The position numbers and the translations under genes are program-made. A stretch of 64,000 bases of DNA from Pelomonas sp051857475 (GTDB lineage: Bacteria; Pseudomonadota; Gammaproteobacteria; Burkholderiales; Burkholderiaceae_C): the NCBI RefSeq assembly GCF_051857475.1, contig NZ_JBPZGZ010000002.1, forward strand, positions 744,001-808,000. The letters are read 5' to 3'. Numbering within the stretch: the first letter of the stretch is position 1; the number at the start of each line of letters is the position of its first letter. Positions 24,321 through 32,396 of this stretch are shown here, piece by piece. A model generated the notes under the pieces. It did not search any database. It saw only the letters and a list, made by a program, of their open reading frames with translations, and was not told the origin of the DNA.

Positions 24321-24831
24321 ACGCCGACTGCGCGCCCAGGTCGCCCGCCGACTGCTGGCCGAGGCCCCCGCCGAAGCACGCACGCTGAGCTGGGCCCAGC
24401 TCGACGCCGCCCCGGCCTGGCTGGCCCTGGAGCGCGATGAATTGCTGACTCTGGCGCGCCGCTGCGGCTCCGTGCTCGCCGCACCGGCCCTGCGCCTGTG
24501 GATCGCCGGCCCGCTGCGCGACCTGGCGCGCAGTGCCCTGGGTGCGCCATGGTGGCGCGCCTTGCGCAGCACGCAGGATTGGCCGGCGCTTCCTGCCGGC
24601 CTGCCGGCGTCCTTGAGCGACTGGCCCGAGGTGACGACGCCCGAGGCCCTGAGCCAGCGCTTCACCGAGGCCGGGGCCGCCGTGCTGCTGGCCGGCCTGC
24701 CGCATGGCTCGCTGCGCCATGCCGCCAGCCGCCGCCTCGGTCCCGTGGCCGCCTGGGTCATGCCGCAGGCGACGGCCCTGGCGGTGCTGCGCGAGACCCT
24801 GACCCTGCAGGACCAGGTGGTGTCGGCATGA
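24313..24831 (+). CDS. sctK: T3SS accessory/sorting-platform protein SctK candidate
   Basis: A 172-residue Ala/Leu/Arg-rich cytosolic protein. Sequence motifs are not diagnostic, but it lies between sctJ and sctL with 8-nt and 4-nt overlaps, exactly where SctK is encoded in Ysc-type clusters. SctK links the SctD ring to SctQ/SctL pods beneath the membrane. The sequence shows a helical N-terminal half (TLSWAQLDAAPAWLALERDE) and a LSDWPEVTTPEALSQRF segment. The name is assigned mainly from gene order. Confidence 0.65.
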   Translation: MTERRLRAQVARRLLAEAPAEARTLSWAQLDAAPAWLALERDELLTLARRCGSVLAAPALRLWIAGPLRDLARSALGAPWWRALRSTQDWPALPAGLPASLSDWPEVTTPEALSQRFTEAGAAVLLAGLPHGSLRHAASRRLGPVAAWVMPQATALAVLRETLTLQDQVVSA

Positions 24832-25469
24832 GCAGCAACAGCTTCATGCTCTGGCACCGCGAGCCCGAGGCGCGCCTGGGCATCGCGTCGGACCGGCGCG
24901 TGCTGCGCGCCGCCGAGGTACCCGCCTTGCAGGACGCGCACCAGGTCCTCGGCGAACTGCGTGCGCTGTTCGAGCAGGAGCAGGTGCGCGTCGAGGCGGC
25001 CTGCTCTCGGGCAAGCGAGGAAGGCCTGCGCGAGGGGCTGGCCCAGGCCGAGAGCCAGGCGCGCGCCCAGGTGGCCGACACCCTGGCCCGGCTGACCCAC
25101 GCCTTCGAGGCGCAATGCCAGCGCCAGCAGCGCGATGTGGCGCGACTGGCCCTGGAGGTGTTCCAGAAGCTGCTCGGCCCGCTGCCGGCCGACGAAGGCC
25201 TGGCGCGCCTGGCCACCCAGGCGGCGCGCGAGCTGCTGCCGGCCCGCACCTGGCGGCTGCACGTCCACCCGCACCAGATCGACGACCTGCGCGCCGCGCT
25301 GGGCGTCATCGATCCCGACGACAAGGCCGGCCTCGCCAGCGCCGAGATCGTGGCCGATGCCGAGCTGGCCGAAGGCGACTGCCGCCTGACGACGGAGTTC
25401 GGCACGGCCGACGCCAGCCTCGCCACGCAGGTGCAGAGGCTGGCCCGTGCCTGGGGTCTTGCGGCATGA
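24828..25469 (+). CDS. sctL: T3SS ATPase stator protein SctL
   Basis: A 213-residue FliH/YscL-type protein. It has a short N-terminal segment, a long charged helix (about 38-115, rich in Glu, Gln and Arg), and a C-terminal domain (about 118-213) with WRLHVHPHQIDDLRAAL and IVADAELAEGDCRLTTEFG, the pattern shared by FliH/SctL C-terminal domains. It regulates and anchors the SctN ATPase at the sorting platform. It overlaps both sctK and sctN by four bases. Confidence 0.92.
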   Translation: MSSNSFMLWHREPEARLGIASDRRVLRAAEVPALQDAHQVLGELRALFEQEQVRVEAACSRASEEGLREGLAQAESQARAQVADTLARLTHAFEAQCQRQQRDVARLALEVFQKLLGPLPADEGLARLATQAARELLPARTWRLHVHPHQIDDLRAALGVIDPDDKAGLASAEIVADAELAEGDCRLTTEFGTADASLATQVQRLARAWGLAA

Positions 25470-26794
25470 CCTTGAGCCTGGACGCCGAGACCGACACGCT
25501 GCGCCGCAGCCTGCAGCGCGCCCGCACCGTGGCCACGCTGGGCCGCGTCGTGCAGGCGGGCGGCACGCTGATGCGCGCCACCGGCGTGCAGGCCCGCGTC
25601 GGCCAGAGCTGCCGCGTCTTCGATCCTTCGCGTCCGCTGGACGACGGCCTGCTGGCCGAGGTCATCGGCTTTCAGGGCCACGAGGCCGTGCTGGCGCCAC
25701 TGGGTTCGCTGCAGGGCCTGCCCGTCGGCGCCGCCGTCGAGGTGCTGAACGAAGCCGCCAACCTGCCCAGCGGCCCCGGCCTGCTCGGCCGCGTCATCGA
25801 CGCCTTCGGCCAGCCGCTGGACGGTGGGCCGCCGCTGGACCAGCTGCCGCGCGTGCCGCTCTACCGCGACGCGCCGCCGCCGCTGCAACGCCGCCCGGTG
25901 CATGAACCCCTGGTCTGCGGCGTGCGTGCCATCGACACCCTGCTGACCGTTGGCGAAGGCCAGCGCGTCGGCATCTTCGCGATGGCCGGCGGCGGCAAAT
26001 CGACGCTGCTGGGCATGCTGGCGCGCAGCACGCGGGCCGAAGTGAATGTCATCGGCCTCATCGGCGAACGCGGCCGCGAGGTGCGGGAGTTTCTGGAAGA
26101 CAGCCTGGGCGCCGAGGGCCTGGCACGCTCCGTCGTCGTCGTGTCGACCTCGGACCGGCCGGCCCTGGAGCGCGTGCGCGCGGCCTATGCGGCGACGGCC
26201 ATCGCCGAGGGCTTCCGGGCCGAGGGCGCGCGTGTCGTGCTGATGATGGACTCGGTGACCCGCTTCGCGCGCGGCCTGCGCGAGATCGGCCTGGCGGCCA
26301 ACGAGCCGGCCGTGCGGCGCGGCTATCCGCCCTCGGTGTTTGCCGAGCTGCCGCGGCTGTTCGAGCGGGCCGGCAACGATGCCCACGGCAGCATCACCGC
26401 CTTCTACACGGTGCTGGCCGAAGACGAGGACGGCAACGACCCCGTGGCCGAGGAAGTGCGCTCCATCCTCGACGGCCACATGGTGCTGTCGCGCGCCCTC
26501 GCCCAGGCCCAGCACTACCCGGCCATCGACGTGCTGGCCAGCGCCAGCCGCGTCTTCACCCGCGTGACTTCGCCCGAGCAGCAGCGCGACGCTGCCCAGG
26601 TGCGCGCGCTGATGGCCCGCCACCAGGAGGTCGAGTTCCTGCTGCGCGTCGGCGAATACCAGGCCGGCAGCGACCCCCTGGCCGACCAGGCCATCGAGCG
26701 CATGCCGCAGATCAAGGCCCTGCTGCAACAGGCCACCCACGAGCCCAGCGACTGGGACGGCGGCCTGCAGCATCTGCGGGAGATCGTCACGTGA
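25466..26794 (+). CDS. sctN: T3SS ATPase SctN
   Basis: A 442-residue F1-like ATPase of the FliI/YscN/HrcN family. The Walker A motif is AMAGGGKST (172-180). It is followed by GLIGERGREVREF, a Walker B region at VVLMMDSVTRFARG, and the family signature PPSVFAELPRLFERAG. N-terminal beta-barrel and C-terminal helical domains are complete. It unfolds cargo and releases chaperones at the cytosolic gate. Start ATG 25466 overlaps the sctL stop by four bases, and the stop overlaps the sctO GTG. Confidence 0.97.
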   Translation: MTLSLDAETDTLRRSLQRARTVATLGRVVQAGGTLMRATGVQARVGQSCRVFDPSRPLDDGLLAEVIGFQGHEAVLAPLGSLQGLPVGAAVEVLNEAANLPSGPGLLGRVIDAFGQPLDGGPPLDQLPRVPLYRDAPPPLQRRPVHEPLVCGVRAIDTLLTVGEGQRVGIFAMAGGGKSTLLGMLARSTRAEVNVIGLIGERGREVREFLEDSLGAEGLARSVVVVSTSDRPALERVRAAYAATAIAEGFRAEGARVVLMMDSVTRFARGLREIGLAANEPAVRRGYPPSVFAELPRLFERAGNDAHGSITAFYTVLAEDEDGNDPVAEEVRSILDGHMVLSRALAQAQHYPAIDVLASASRVFTRVTSPEQQRDAAQVRALMARHQEVEFLLRVGEYQAGSDPLADQAIERMPQIKALLQQATHEPSDWDGGLQHLREIVT

Positions 26795-27261
26795 GCCTCT
26801 CTACCGCCGAAGGCCGCCAGTGGCTGCGCCTGCGCCAGCTGCGCGTGCGCCGCGCCCTCCAGGCCCTGCAGCAGGCCCAGTCCCGGGAGATGCAAGCCCG
26901 GCTGGCCGTCGACATCCGCGAGGCCGCCATCGACTTCGGGCGCACCCGTCTGGCCGAACTGGCCCAGCACTGGGGTGGCCCCGGCAGCGTCGACATGCCG
27001 CGCTGGGGCGAGCAGCTGAAGATCCACCGCGAGGTGCTGGCCGATCGGCTGGAGCGTGACGAATACGCCCTGCTCGAAGAGCAGGAGACGCTGGAGCAGG
27101 CCCAGACCGAGGTGGCTCGCTGCCGCACCGACCTGGCCCGCGCCCAGGCTCGCGAGGACGCCGTCGACGCCACGCTGAAGGACCAGCGCCGCCAGGACCT
27201 GCAGGCCCGCGAGCAGCAGGCCGAGCTGGACGCCGAGGACGCCCGCCGGGCCCTGCACTAA
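26791..27261 (+). CDS. sctO: T3SS stalk protein SctO
   Basis: A 156-residue protein that is almost wholly a charged alpha-helical coiled coil (about 10-60 and 75-155), with Gln/Glu/Arg-rich heptads and no signal peptide. This is the profile of FliJ/YscO stalk proteins, which insert into the SctN hexamer and touch SctV. It starts at GTG 26791, overlapping the sctN stop by four bases. Identification rests on coiled-coil character, length and gene order. Confidence 0.85.
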   Translation: MSLSTAEGRQWLRLRQLRVRRALQALQQAQSREMQARLAVDIREAAIDFGRTRLAELAQHWGGPGSVDMPRWGEQLKIHREVLADRLERDEYALLEEQETLEQAQTEVARCRTDLARAQAREDAVDATLKDQRRQDLQAREQQAELDAEDARRALH

Positions 27262-27270
27262 GCCGCCATC

Positions 27271-28038
27271 GTGAAGCTGTTGCTGCCCCTGCTCCTGACC
27301 CCGCTGGCTGCGCTGCAACGCGCGCGCCTGGTCGCGGCCGAGCCCTCGCTGGTTGGTCAAGACCCTGTGCCTTCGGACTGGAGCCACGCCTATCAACGTC
27401 TGCGCGACCAGACCTTGGGCGAGGCCAGGCCCTCCGTGGGCGGCGAGGCCGAGCCCGTTGCTGTCGACGCCGCGCCGCCCGGCCCGGTTTCCCCATCGCT
27501 GCAAGGCACGCGTCGAATGGTGGAGGAATCCCCGGCCACGGCCGAGGCGCTGCCGATTCCGCAAGAAAGCGGGGCCTGGGGCTGGCGCAACGCCGGCTCC
27601 GGGCTGCGCAACGAAAGCGAGACCGCCGCGATCGAGCCCACACCGCCCGCAACCGTGGGCCTCCTGCCCACCCCAGGCATGCCGGAACCCGCGCTCACGC
27701 ACATCGCCCCGCTGTCACCGACGGCCCTGCGGGTGATCGAAGCGGTGCAGCAGGTCGCCGAGCCGGCACCGGCGTCGACACCGCTGGCGCGGGTCTGGCA
27801 GGTTGAGCTGCCGTCCACGGGTCCTGCTTGGCAGCTGCGTGTCGAGCAGGCCCAGCCTCAGGCGCCGCTGCAATTGGAGCTGCGCGTGCCTCCGGTCGTG
27901 CAGGCCCAGGCCCGCCAGCAGCTGACCGACCTGGACAAGCGCCTGCGCGACGCCGGCCACGAGGTGTTGCGGCTGCGCCTGAAGCAGGCGTCGCGATCGG
28001 GCAAGTCGCGCGGGCCGCTTGACGAGGTGACGTCATGA
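27271..28038 (+). CDS. sctP: T3SS needle-length regulator candidate SctP (FliK-like C terminus)
   Basis: A 255-residue protein from GTG 27271. Residues 1-170 are low-complexity, Pro/Ala/Glu-rich and probably extended, suiting a molecular ruler. The C-terminal part (about 180-245) resembles the FliK/YscP substrate-switch domain: WQLRVEQAQPQAPLQLELRV, then a long helix QQLTDLDKRLRDAGHEVLRL. The position after sctO matches Ysc order. The protein is shorter than many SctP proteins, which would suggest a short needle if the ruler model holds. The N-terminal sequence gives no family match by eye. Confidence 0.7.
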   Translation: MKLLLPLLLTPLAALQRARLVAAEPSLVGQDPVPSDWSHAYQRLRDQTLGEARPSVGGEAEPVAVDAAPPGPVSPSLQGTRRMVEESPATAEALPIPQESGAWGWRNAGSGLRNESETAAIEPTPPATVGLLPTPGMPEPALTHIAPLSPTALRVIEAVQQVAEPAPASTPLARVWQVELPSTGPAWQLRVEQAQPQAPLQLELRVPPVVQAQARQQLTDLDKRLRDAGHEVLRLRLKQASRSGKSRGPLDEVTS

Positions 28039-28925
28039 GCGGCATCAGCGCCATCCAGGCCCTGAACCCCGGCGAGGCCTGGCAGGCCTTCCTGCAGGCC
28101 GCTGTGAACGAAGCCGAGGCGCCACCCGTGGCGCAGTCGGAGGCCACGGCCGAAGCGCCCCAGGCCGCTGCGCCCCTGCCCGCACAGGCCGCGCCGCAGA
28201 CGCGCCCCGCGGACATGCCCGCCAGCCTCATGCAGCGCAGCGAAGCGGCCGCCGTGGTCATTCCTGCGGCCCCCGTGCTGATGCAGCCACTGAGCCTGCA
28301 GAACGGCCCGGAGCTGCGCTGGCGCGTGCAGGATGCGCCGGCCTGGCGCCAGCTCTTCGACGAGGCCGGCAGCGATGCTCAGGAGGAGAGCGAAGCCGAG
28401 GCCGCGCCGCCACCCGCCTTTGCTACCGCCGAGGAGATCCCGGCCTGGGCGCGCGCCCTGTTGGCCCAACTGCGCGAGGCGGCTGCCGACGCGCCGTCCT
28501 CGGCCGCGCTGCGGCCCGCCCTGCAGGCCTGGCGCCTGGGGCTGCCGGTGCTGCTGGCCAGTCCCGTCGGCCTCGCCAGCCTGCAGCCCAGCCGCGACGC
28601 CACGACCTGGTTGTGGCGGCGCTGGCCGGCGCATTGGCGCACCGCCCGCCCCACCGTGGACGAACGCTGGTGGGCCGTGCGCGTGGGCCTCAGCGCCCAG
28701 GGCCGGCCGCGCACGCTGCGTGAACTGGCCGGCAGCACCCGCCTCGCACCCGGCCAGGTCAGCTGCGAGCTGCGCCTGGACGACGTGGCGCCGGGCATCT
28801 CGCAATGGGCCGAGGTGCTTGTCCAGGCCCAGGCCAGCACCAGCCTGCGCGCGCTGCTGGGCGCGCGCAACTCCCTGACCTGGCTGCTGTGCAGCGAACC
28901 CCTGTGGCCGAAGGAGGGCCCATGA
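28035..28925 (+). CDS. Unknown T3SS-operon protein
   Basis: A 296-residue protein between sctP and the sensor kinase, coupled to both by 4-nt overlaps. I do not recognise a family. The first 70 residues are Ala/Pro/Glu-rich, a middle helical region spans about 128-160, and a C-terminal part has WWAVRVGLSAQGRPRTLREL and VSCELRLDDVAPGISQWAEV strands. A strand-rich C terminus after a disordered start recalls SctP/FliK or SctQ-like proteins, so it might be a split or duplicated part of one of these, but this is weak. No signal peptide or membrane segment. Confidence 0.6.
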   Translation: MSGISAIQALNPGEAWQAFLQAAVNEAEAPPVAQSEATAEAPQAAAPLPAQAAPQTRPADMPASLMQRSEAAAVVIPAAPVLMQPLSLQNGPELRWRVQDAPAWRQLFDEAGSDAQEESEAEAAPPPAFATAEEIPAWARALLAQLREAAADAPSSAALRPALQAWRLGLPVLLASPVGLASLQPSRDATTWLWRRWPAHWRTARPTVDERWWAVRVGLSAQGRPRTLRELAGSTRLAPGQVSCELRLDDVAPGISQWAEVLVQAQASTSLRALLGARNSLTWLLCSEPLWPKEGP

Positions 28926-29983
28926 ACCGTGTCGACGCCGACCTGCTGCACGCCCTGGGTGAACTGGGCGAGGCCCTGGCCATCCTCGACGGCGACTTCC
29001 TCGTCGCGTTGAACGCCCCCATGCAGGCGCTGCTGCCCGGCGAGGTCGGTGGCCTTGCCGAGGACTGGGCGCAGCCCCTGCACGGCCTCGCCAGCGCCCT
29101 GCTGGCGCCGCTGGGTGCACGCACGCGCTGTGGCGTCAGCGGTGAGTACACGGCCCAGCGCGTGGCCCTGGATGCCCGCCATGTGCTGCTGCGCCTGGAC
29201 GACGAGCGCGAGCGCCTGCACCATCTGCAGCGCCAGCTCGACGACCGCGAGGGCCTGCTGTTCACGTCGCGCTCGCTGACCGTCAGCGAGATGGGCAGCG
29301 TGCTGGCCCACGAGCTCAACCAGCCCATCGGCGCGACGGCCAACCTGCTGCGCGGCCTCAAGCTGCGCCTGGCGCGCCGCCATCCCGACAGCACCGACGA
29401 GCTCGCCGCCCTGGACAAGGCGGTGCAGCAGGTCACCTATGCCAGCCAGATCATCGGCCGGGTGCGCGAGTACACGCAGTCGCGCCAGCCCAAGACCGAG
29501 ACCCTGGACCTGGTGGAGCTGGTGCACCAGAGCCTGGCCCTGCTGGACTGGGACCTGCAGCGCGAGGCCGTGCACCTGGCGCTGCGCCTGCCACGGCAGG
29601 TCGTGCCCGTACAGGGCGATGCCGTCATGCTGCAGCAGGTGCTGATCAACCTGCTGCGCAATGCGCTGGACGCGCTGCGCCTGGACCGGCCGGCCGAGCC
29701 GCTGATCGAACTCGAACTGATCGTCGACGGCAACCGCGCCGAGCTGCGTGTCAGCGACAACGGTCCCGGCATCACGCCGCAGACCGAGGCCCGACTCTTC
29801 CTGCCCTTCAGCTCCACCAAGCCCAACGGCATGGGCCTGGGGCTGTCCATCTGCCGCTCGCTGATCGAGATGCACCAGGGCCGGCTCTGGTTCACGCGGC
29901 GCGACGCGGGCGGCTGCTGCTTTCACTTCGCACTGCCGGTCATGGCAGCCACGACCCAACCCATGCTGGAGAAGACGACATGA
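28922..29983 (+). CDS. Soluble two-component sensor histidine kinase within the T3SS operon
   Basis: A 353-residue protein with no membrane segment. A PAS-like N-terminal sensor region (about 8-100) leads into a coiled linker. Then comes the HisKA motif SVLAHELNQPIG (phospho-acceptor His130), and HATPase motifs NLLRNALDAL (N box), DNGPGI (G1) and GMGLGLSICRSLIEMHQG (G2). It resembles FixL/DctB-like cytosolic kinases with a LuxR-type partner, as in HrpX/HrpY of plant pathogens. It overlaps the response-regulator gene by four bases. The signal is unknown; being soluble, it should sense an intracellular cue or a T3SS component. Confidence 0.9.
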   Translation: MNRVDADLLHALGELGEALAILDGDFLVALNAPMQALLPGEVGGLAEDWAQPLHGLASALLAPLGARTRCGVSGEYTAQRVALDARHVLLRLDDERERLHHLQRQLDDREGLLFTSRSLTVSEMGSVLAHELNQPIGATANLLRGLKLRLARRHPDSTDELAALDKAVQQVTYASQIIGRVREYTQSRQPKTETLDLVELVHQSLALLDWDLQREAVHLALRLPRQVVPVQGDAVMLQQVLINLLRNALDALRLDRPAEPLIELELIVDGNRAELRVSDNGPGITPQTEARLFLPFSSTKPNGMGLGLSICRSLIEMHQGRLWFTRRDAGGCCFHFALPVMAATTQPMLEKTT

Positions 29984-30621
29984 CGCCCAGACAGATCTAT
30001 GTGGTGGACGACAACCACGAATTCCGCGACTCGCTGCGCTTCTGGCTGGAGGGCTTCGGCTGCCAGGTGCGTGACTGGGGCGACCCGCGCGACGCGCTGC
30101 AGTCCCTGGCCCGCGTGGCCGTGGGCACGACCTGGCCCGAGGCCACCTGCCTGATGCTGGACGTGCGCATGCCCGAGCTGTCCGGCCTGGACCTGCACGA
30201 CGCGCTGCGCGAGCGCGGCATCCACCTGCCCGTCATCTACATGAGCGGCCATGCCGATGTGCCGCTGGCCGTGGCCGCGATGCAAAAGCGCGGTGCCGTG
30301 TCGCTGCTGGAAAAGCCTCTGGACGACGTGGCCCTCAGCGCGGCCCTGGACCGCGCCTTTGCGCCGACCGATGTGGACAGCGGCATGGACACCGAGGTGG
30401 AGGGCTCGCGCGAGGAGTTCGAGCGCCGCTCCCAGACCCTGTCGCCGCGCGAGCGCCAGGTGCTGTCCCTGGTCGTCAAGGGCCTGATGAACAAGAACAT
30501 CGCCGACGAGATCAAGCTGTCGCTGAAGAGCGTGGAGCTGTACCGCTCGCGCGGCATGCGCAAGATGAAGTGTCGTTCAGTCACCGAGCTGACCCGCATC
30601 ATGGTGAGCCGCCGCGCATGA
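29980..30621 (+). CDS. FixJ/LuxR-type response regulator of the T3SS operon
   Basis: A 213-residue protein with a receiver domain (1-125): the acidic pair in YVVDDNHEF, phospho-acceptor Asp61 in LMLDVRMPE, Ser in YMSGHAD, and Lys in LEKPLDD. A LuxR-type HTH follows (about 146-205) with LSPRERQVLSLVVKGLMNKN and IADEIKLSLKSVELYRSR. It is the partner of the kinase directly upstream. It is the best local candidate to bind the repeated palindromic boxes of this island, which is inference. Its stop overlaps the sctQ start by four bases. Confidence 0.93.
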   Translation: MTPRQIYVVDDNHEFRDSLRFWLEGFGCQVRDWGDPRDALQSLARVAVGTTWPEATCLMLDVRMPELSGLDLHDALRERGIHLPVIYMSGHADVPLAVAAMQKRGAVSLLEKPLDDVALSAALDRAFAPTDVDSGMDTEVEGSREEFERRSQTLSPRERQVLSLVVKGLMNKNIADEIKLSLKSVELYRSRGMRKMKCRSVTELTRIMVSRRA

Positions 30622-31298
30622 GCTTCATTCCCCAGCCCCTGACCCAGGCGCTGAGCTGGCACTATCTGTGCGGCCCCGCCCGCCTGAGCCTCAGCACCGA
30701 CGACTTCGAGCTCGGCGAGTTGACGCCCTGCGCCGCCGAGGCCGCCGTCGTGCTGGACTTGGCGGGCGAGCTGCTGGACGGCCTGGCGGCAGCAGGGCTC
30801 GTGGCCGCCGCAGACTGGCAATGGGTCGCGCAGTCGGGCGGCATCGGCACAGGCCTGGCCCAGGCCCATTGGCGCGGTGCCGAAGTGCAGGCATGCCTCT
30901 CCCTGCCCTGGCCGGCCCTGCGCGCGCTCGGCAGAGCCGCCGAGGTGCCGGGCCTGCAATGGCAGGCCACGGCCGCGGAATCCGTGCTGGCGCAATGGCG
31001 CCTCGCCGACGAGGAGCTGGCGGCGCTGGAGCCGGGCGGCGTGCTGCTGCTGGAAGCGCCCGTCACCCACCACTTGCGGGCGCGCAGCGAGGCGGCGGCG
31101 GGCGACAGGCCCTGGCAGCTGGTCGCCCGCTGGGAATCGGCACTGCCCGTGGAAGTCGTCATGGGCTGGAGCGATACCGTTCCAACCCTGCCCGTGCAAT
31201 GCCAGCTCATCGACGTCACGCGCCCCGATCAGGTGCGCGCCCGCGGCCGGCTGATTCCCTGGGGCATGGGCCAGGCCTTTCGAATCGATGCGATCTGA
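30618..31298 (+). CDS. sctQ: T3SS C-ring/sorting platform protein SctQ
   Basis: A 226-residue protein placed between the regulator and sctR. The C-terminal part (about 145-226) has the SpoA/FliN pattern: LEPGGVLLLE, a variable strand region, then PVQCQLIDV and GRLIPWGMGQAFRIDAI. The N-terminal part is less conserved, as usual for SctQ. It forms cytosolic pods that receive cargo. Start ATG 30618 overlaps the regulator stop by four bases; three bases separate its stop from sctR. It is short for SctQ (often near 300 residues), suggesting a trimmed N-terminal domain. Confidence 0.8.
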   Translation: MSFIPQPLTQALSWHYLCGPARLSLSTDDFELGELTPCAAEAAVVLDLAGELLDGLAAAGLVAAADWQWVAQSGGIGTGLAQAHWRGAEVQACLSLPWPALRALGRAAEVPGLQWQATAAESVLAQWRLADEELAALEPGGVLLLEAPVTHHLRARSEAAAGDRPWQLVARWESALPVEVVMGWSDTVPTLPVQCQLIDVTRPDQVRARGRLIPWGMGQAFRIDAI

Positions 31299-31301
31299 GC
31301 G

Positions 31302-31961
31302 ATGGACCTGAGCACCTTCACGCCGGCCTCGGCCCTCATCACCGTCATCCTGCTGGCCCTGGCGCCCTTCGTGGCCGTCATGGTCACGTCCTTCACCAAG
31401 CTGGTCGTCGTGCTCAGCCTGCTGCGCAATGCCATGGGCCTGCAGCAGGTGCCGCCCAATGTCGTCATGAACGGCCTGGCCCTGGTGCTGAGCATCTACG
31501 TCATGTACCCGGTGGGCGTGGAGATGCAGGAGAGCCTTGCCGCCGCACCCACCACCGCCAAGGCCTCCACCAGCCAGATGCTGGCCGCGGCCGACACCGC
31601 CAAGGAGCCGCTGCGCGAATTCCTCATCAAGCACAGCCGACCGCTGGAGCGCGCCTTCTTCCTGAAGACGGCCCAGCGCAGCCTCAAGCCCGAGCAGGCC
31701 AAGGAGCTCAGCGAGCGCGACTTCCTCGTCATCGTGCCGGCCTTCACGGTCAGCGAACTGACGGTGGCCTTCGAGATCGGCTTCCTGATCTTTCTGCCCT
31801 TCCTTGTCATCGACCTCGTCATCTCCAACATCCTGATGGCCATGGGCATGCAGATGCTGTCGCCCACCACTGTGTCGCTGCCCTTCAAGCTGCTGCTCTT
31901 CGTGCTGATCGACGGCTGGGTGAAATTGACCCACGGCTTGGTCTTGACTTACCAGACATGA
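31302..31961 (+). CDS. sctR: T3SS export gate protein SctR
   Basis: A 219-residue FliP/YscR-family membrane protein. It has FVAVMVTSFTKLVVVLSLLRNAMGLQQ (split as FVAVMVTSFTKLVV + VLSLLRNAMGLQQ) near the N terminus, the FLIKHSRPLERAFF loop, and the C-terminal family stretch VPAFTVSELTVAFEIGFLIF + LPFLVIDLVISNILMAMGM. There are four membrane segments. Five copies form the core of the export gate with SctS and SctT. Its stop overlaps the sctS start by four bases. Confidence 0.97.
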   Translation: MDLSTFTPASALITVILLALAPFVAVMVTSFTKLVVVLSLLRNAMGLQQVPPNVVMNGLALVLSIYVMYPVGVEMQESLAAAPTTAKASTSQMLAAADTAKEPLREFLIKHSRPLERAFFLKTAQRSLKPEQAKELSERDFLVIVPAFTVSELTVAFEIGFLIFLPFLVIDLVISNILMAMGMQMLSPTTVSLPFKLLLFVLIDGWVKLTHGLVLTYQT

Positions 31962-32233
31962 ACAGCGAAGTCATCCAGCTCACCCAGCAGGCCCTGTGGC
32001 TGGTGCTGCTGCTGTCGGCGCCGCCCATCCTCGTGGCGGCCATCGTCGGCCTGCTGATCGCCTTCATCCAGGCAGCCACCCAGCTGCAGGAGCAGACGGT
32101 GCAATACGTGGCCAAGTTCTTCGCCATCGTCGTCACCATCTTCATCACCGCCTCGCTCTTGGGCGGCAGCCTCTACCGCCTCGGTGACAAGGTCTTCAGC
32201 GAGTTCCCCGGCTTGGTCAAGATAGAACGGTGA
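31958..32233 (+). CDS. sctS: T3SS export gate protein SctS
   Basis: A 91-residue FliQ/YscS-family protein with two membrane hairpin helices (about 12-38 and 48-72) and family motifs QALWLVLLLSAPPILVAA and AATQLQEQTVQYVAKFFAI. ATG 31958 overlaps the sctR stop. It packs around SctR in the export gate. It is followed by a 160-base stem-loop-rich stretch instead of the usual tight junction to sctT. Confidence 0.95.
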   Translation: MNSEVIQLTQQALWLVLLLSAPPILVAAIVGLLIAFIQAATQLQEQTVQYVAKFFAIVVTIFITASLLGGSLYRLGDKVFSEFPGLVKIER

Positions 32234-32234
32234 A

Positions 32235-32360
32235 ACCCCTCGTCCAAGGATTGCCTTGGCCGGTCCCCCGAGGGGACGGCGATGCTTGCGGCGTCGAGCC
32301 GCAAGCACATCGCCATGGCGGGCCGGCTAGGGAGCGGCCCGTCGCTCGGCCCGCAAACAT
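32235..32360. repeat. Stem-loop cluster between sctS and sctT
   Basis: Three hairpins follow one another. CCCCTCG (32235) pairs with CGAGGGG near 32270, with CCAAGG/CCTTGG nested inside. GCGATG-CTTGCGGC pairs with GCCGCAAG-CATCGC across a GTCGA loop (about 32278-32313). GCGGGCCG pairs with CGGCCCGC (about 32317-32353). This looks like a REP-type intergenic element inserted between two normally adjacent genes. It could also pause transcription and lower sctT output. Confidence 0.5.
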
Positions 32361-32396
32361 TCACGAGCCGCGCAACGCGCGGTGGACCGGCTGCGC

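Noticed and set aside
25466..26794. Odd P-loop (AMAGGGKST) in SctN as a sign of inactivity
   Set aside because: It still satisfies the (A/G)-x4-G-K-(S/T) pattern, and Gly-rich variants are known to me in this family.
30668..32233. A 521-codon plus-strand frame ending with the SctS sequence
   Set aside because: Only the last 91 codons encode SctS; the upstream part is an out-of-frame shadow of sctQ and sctR.
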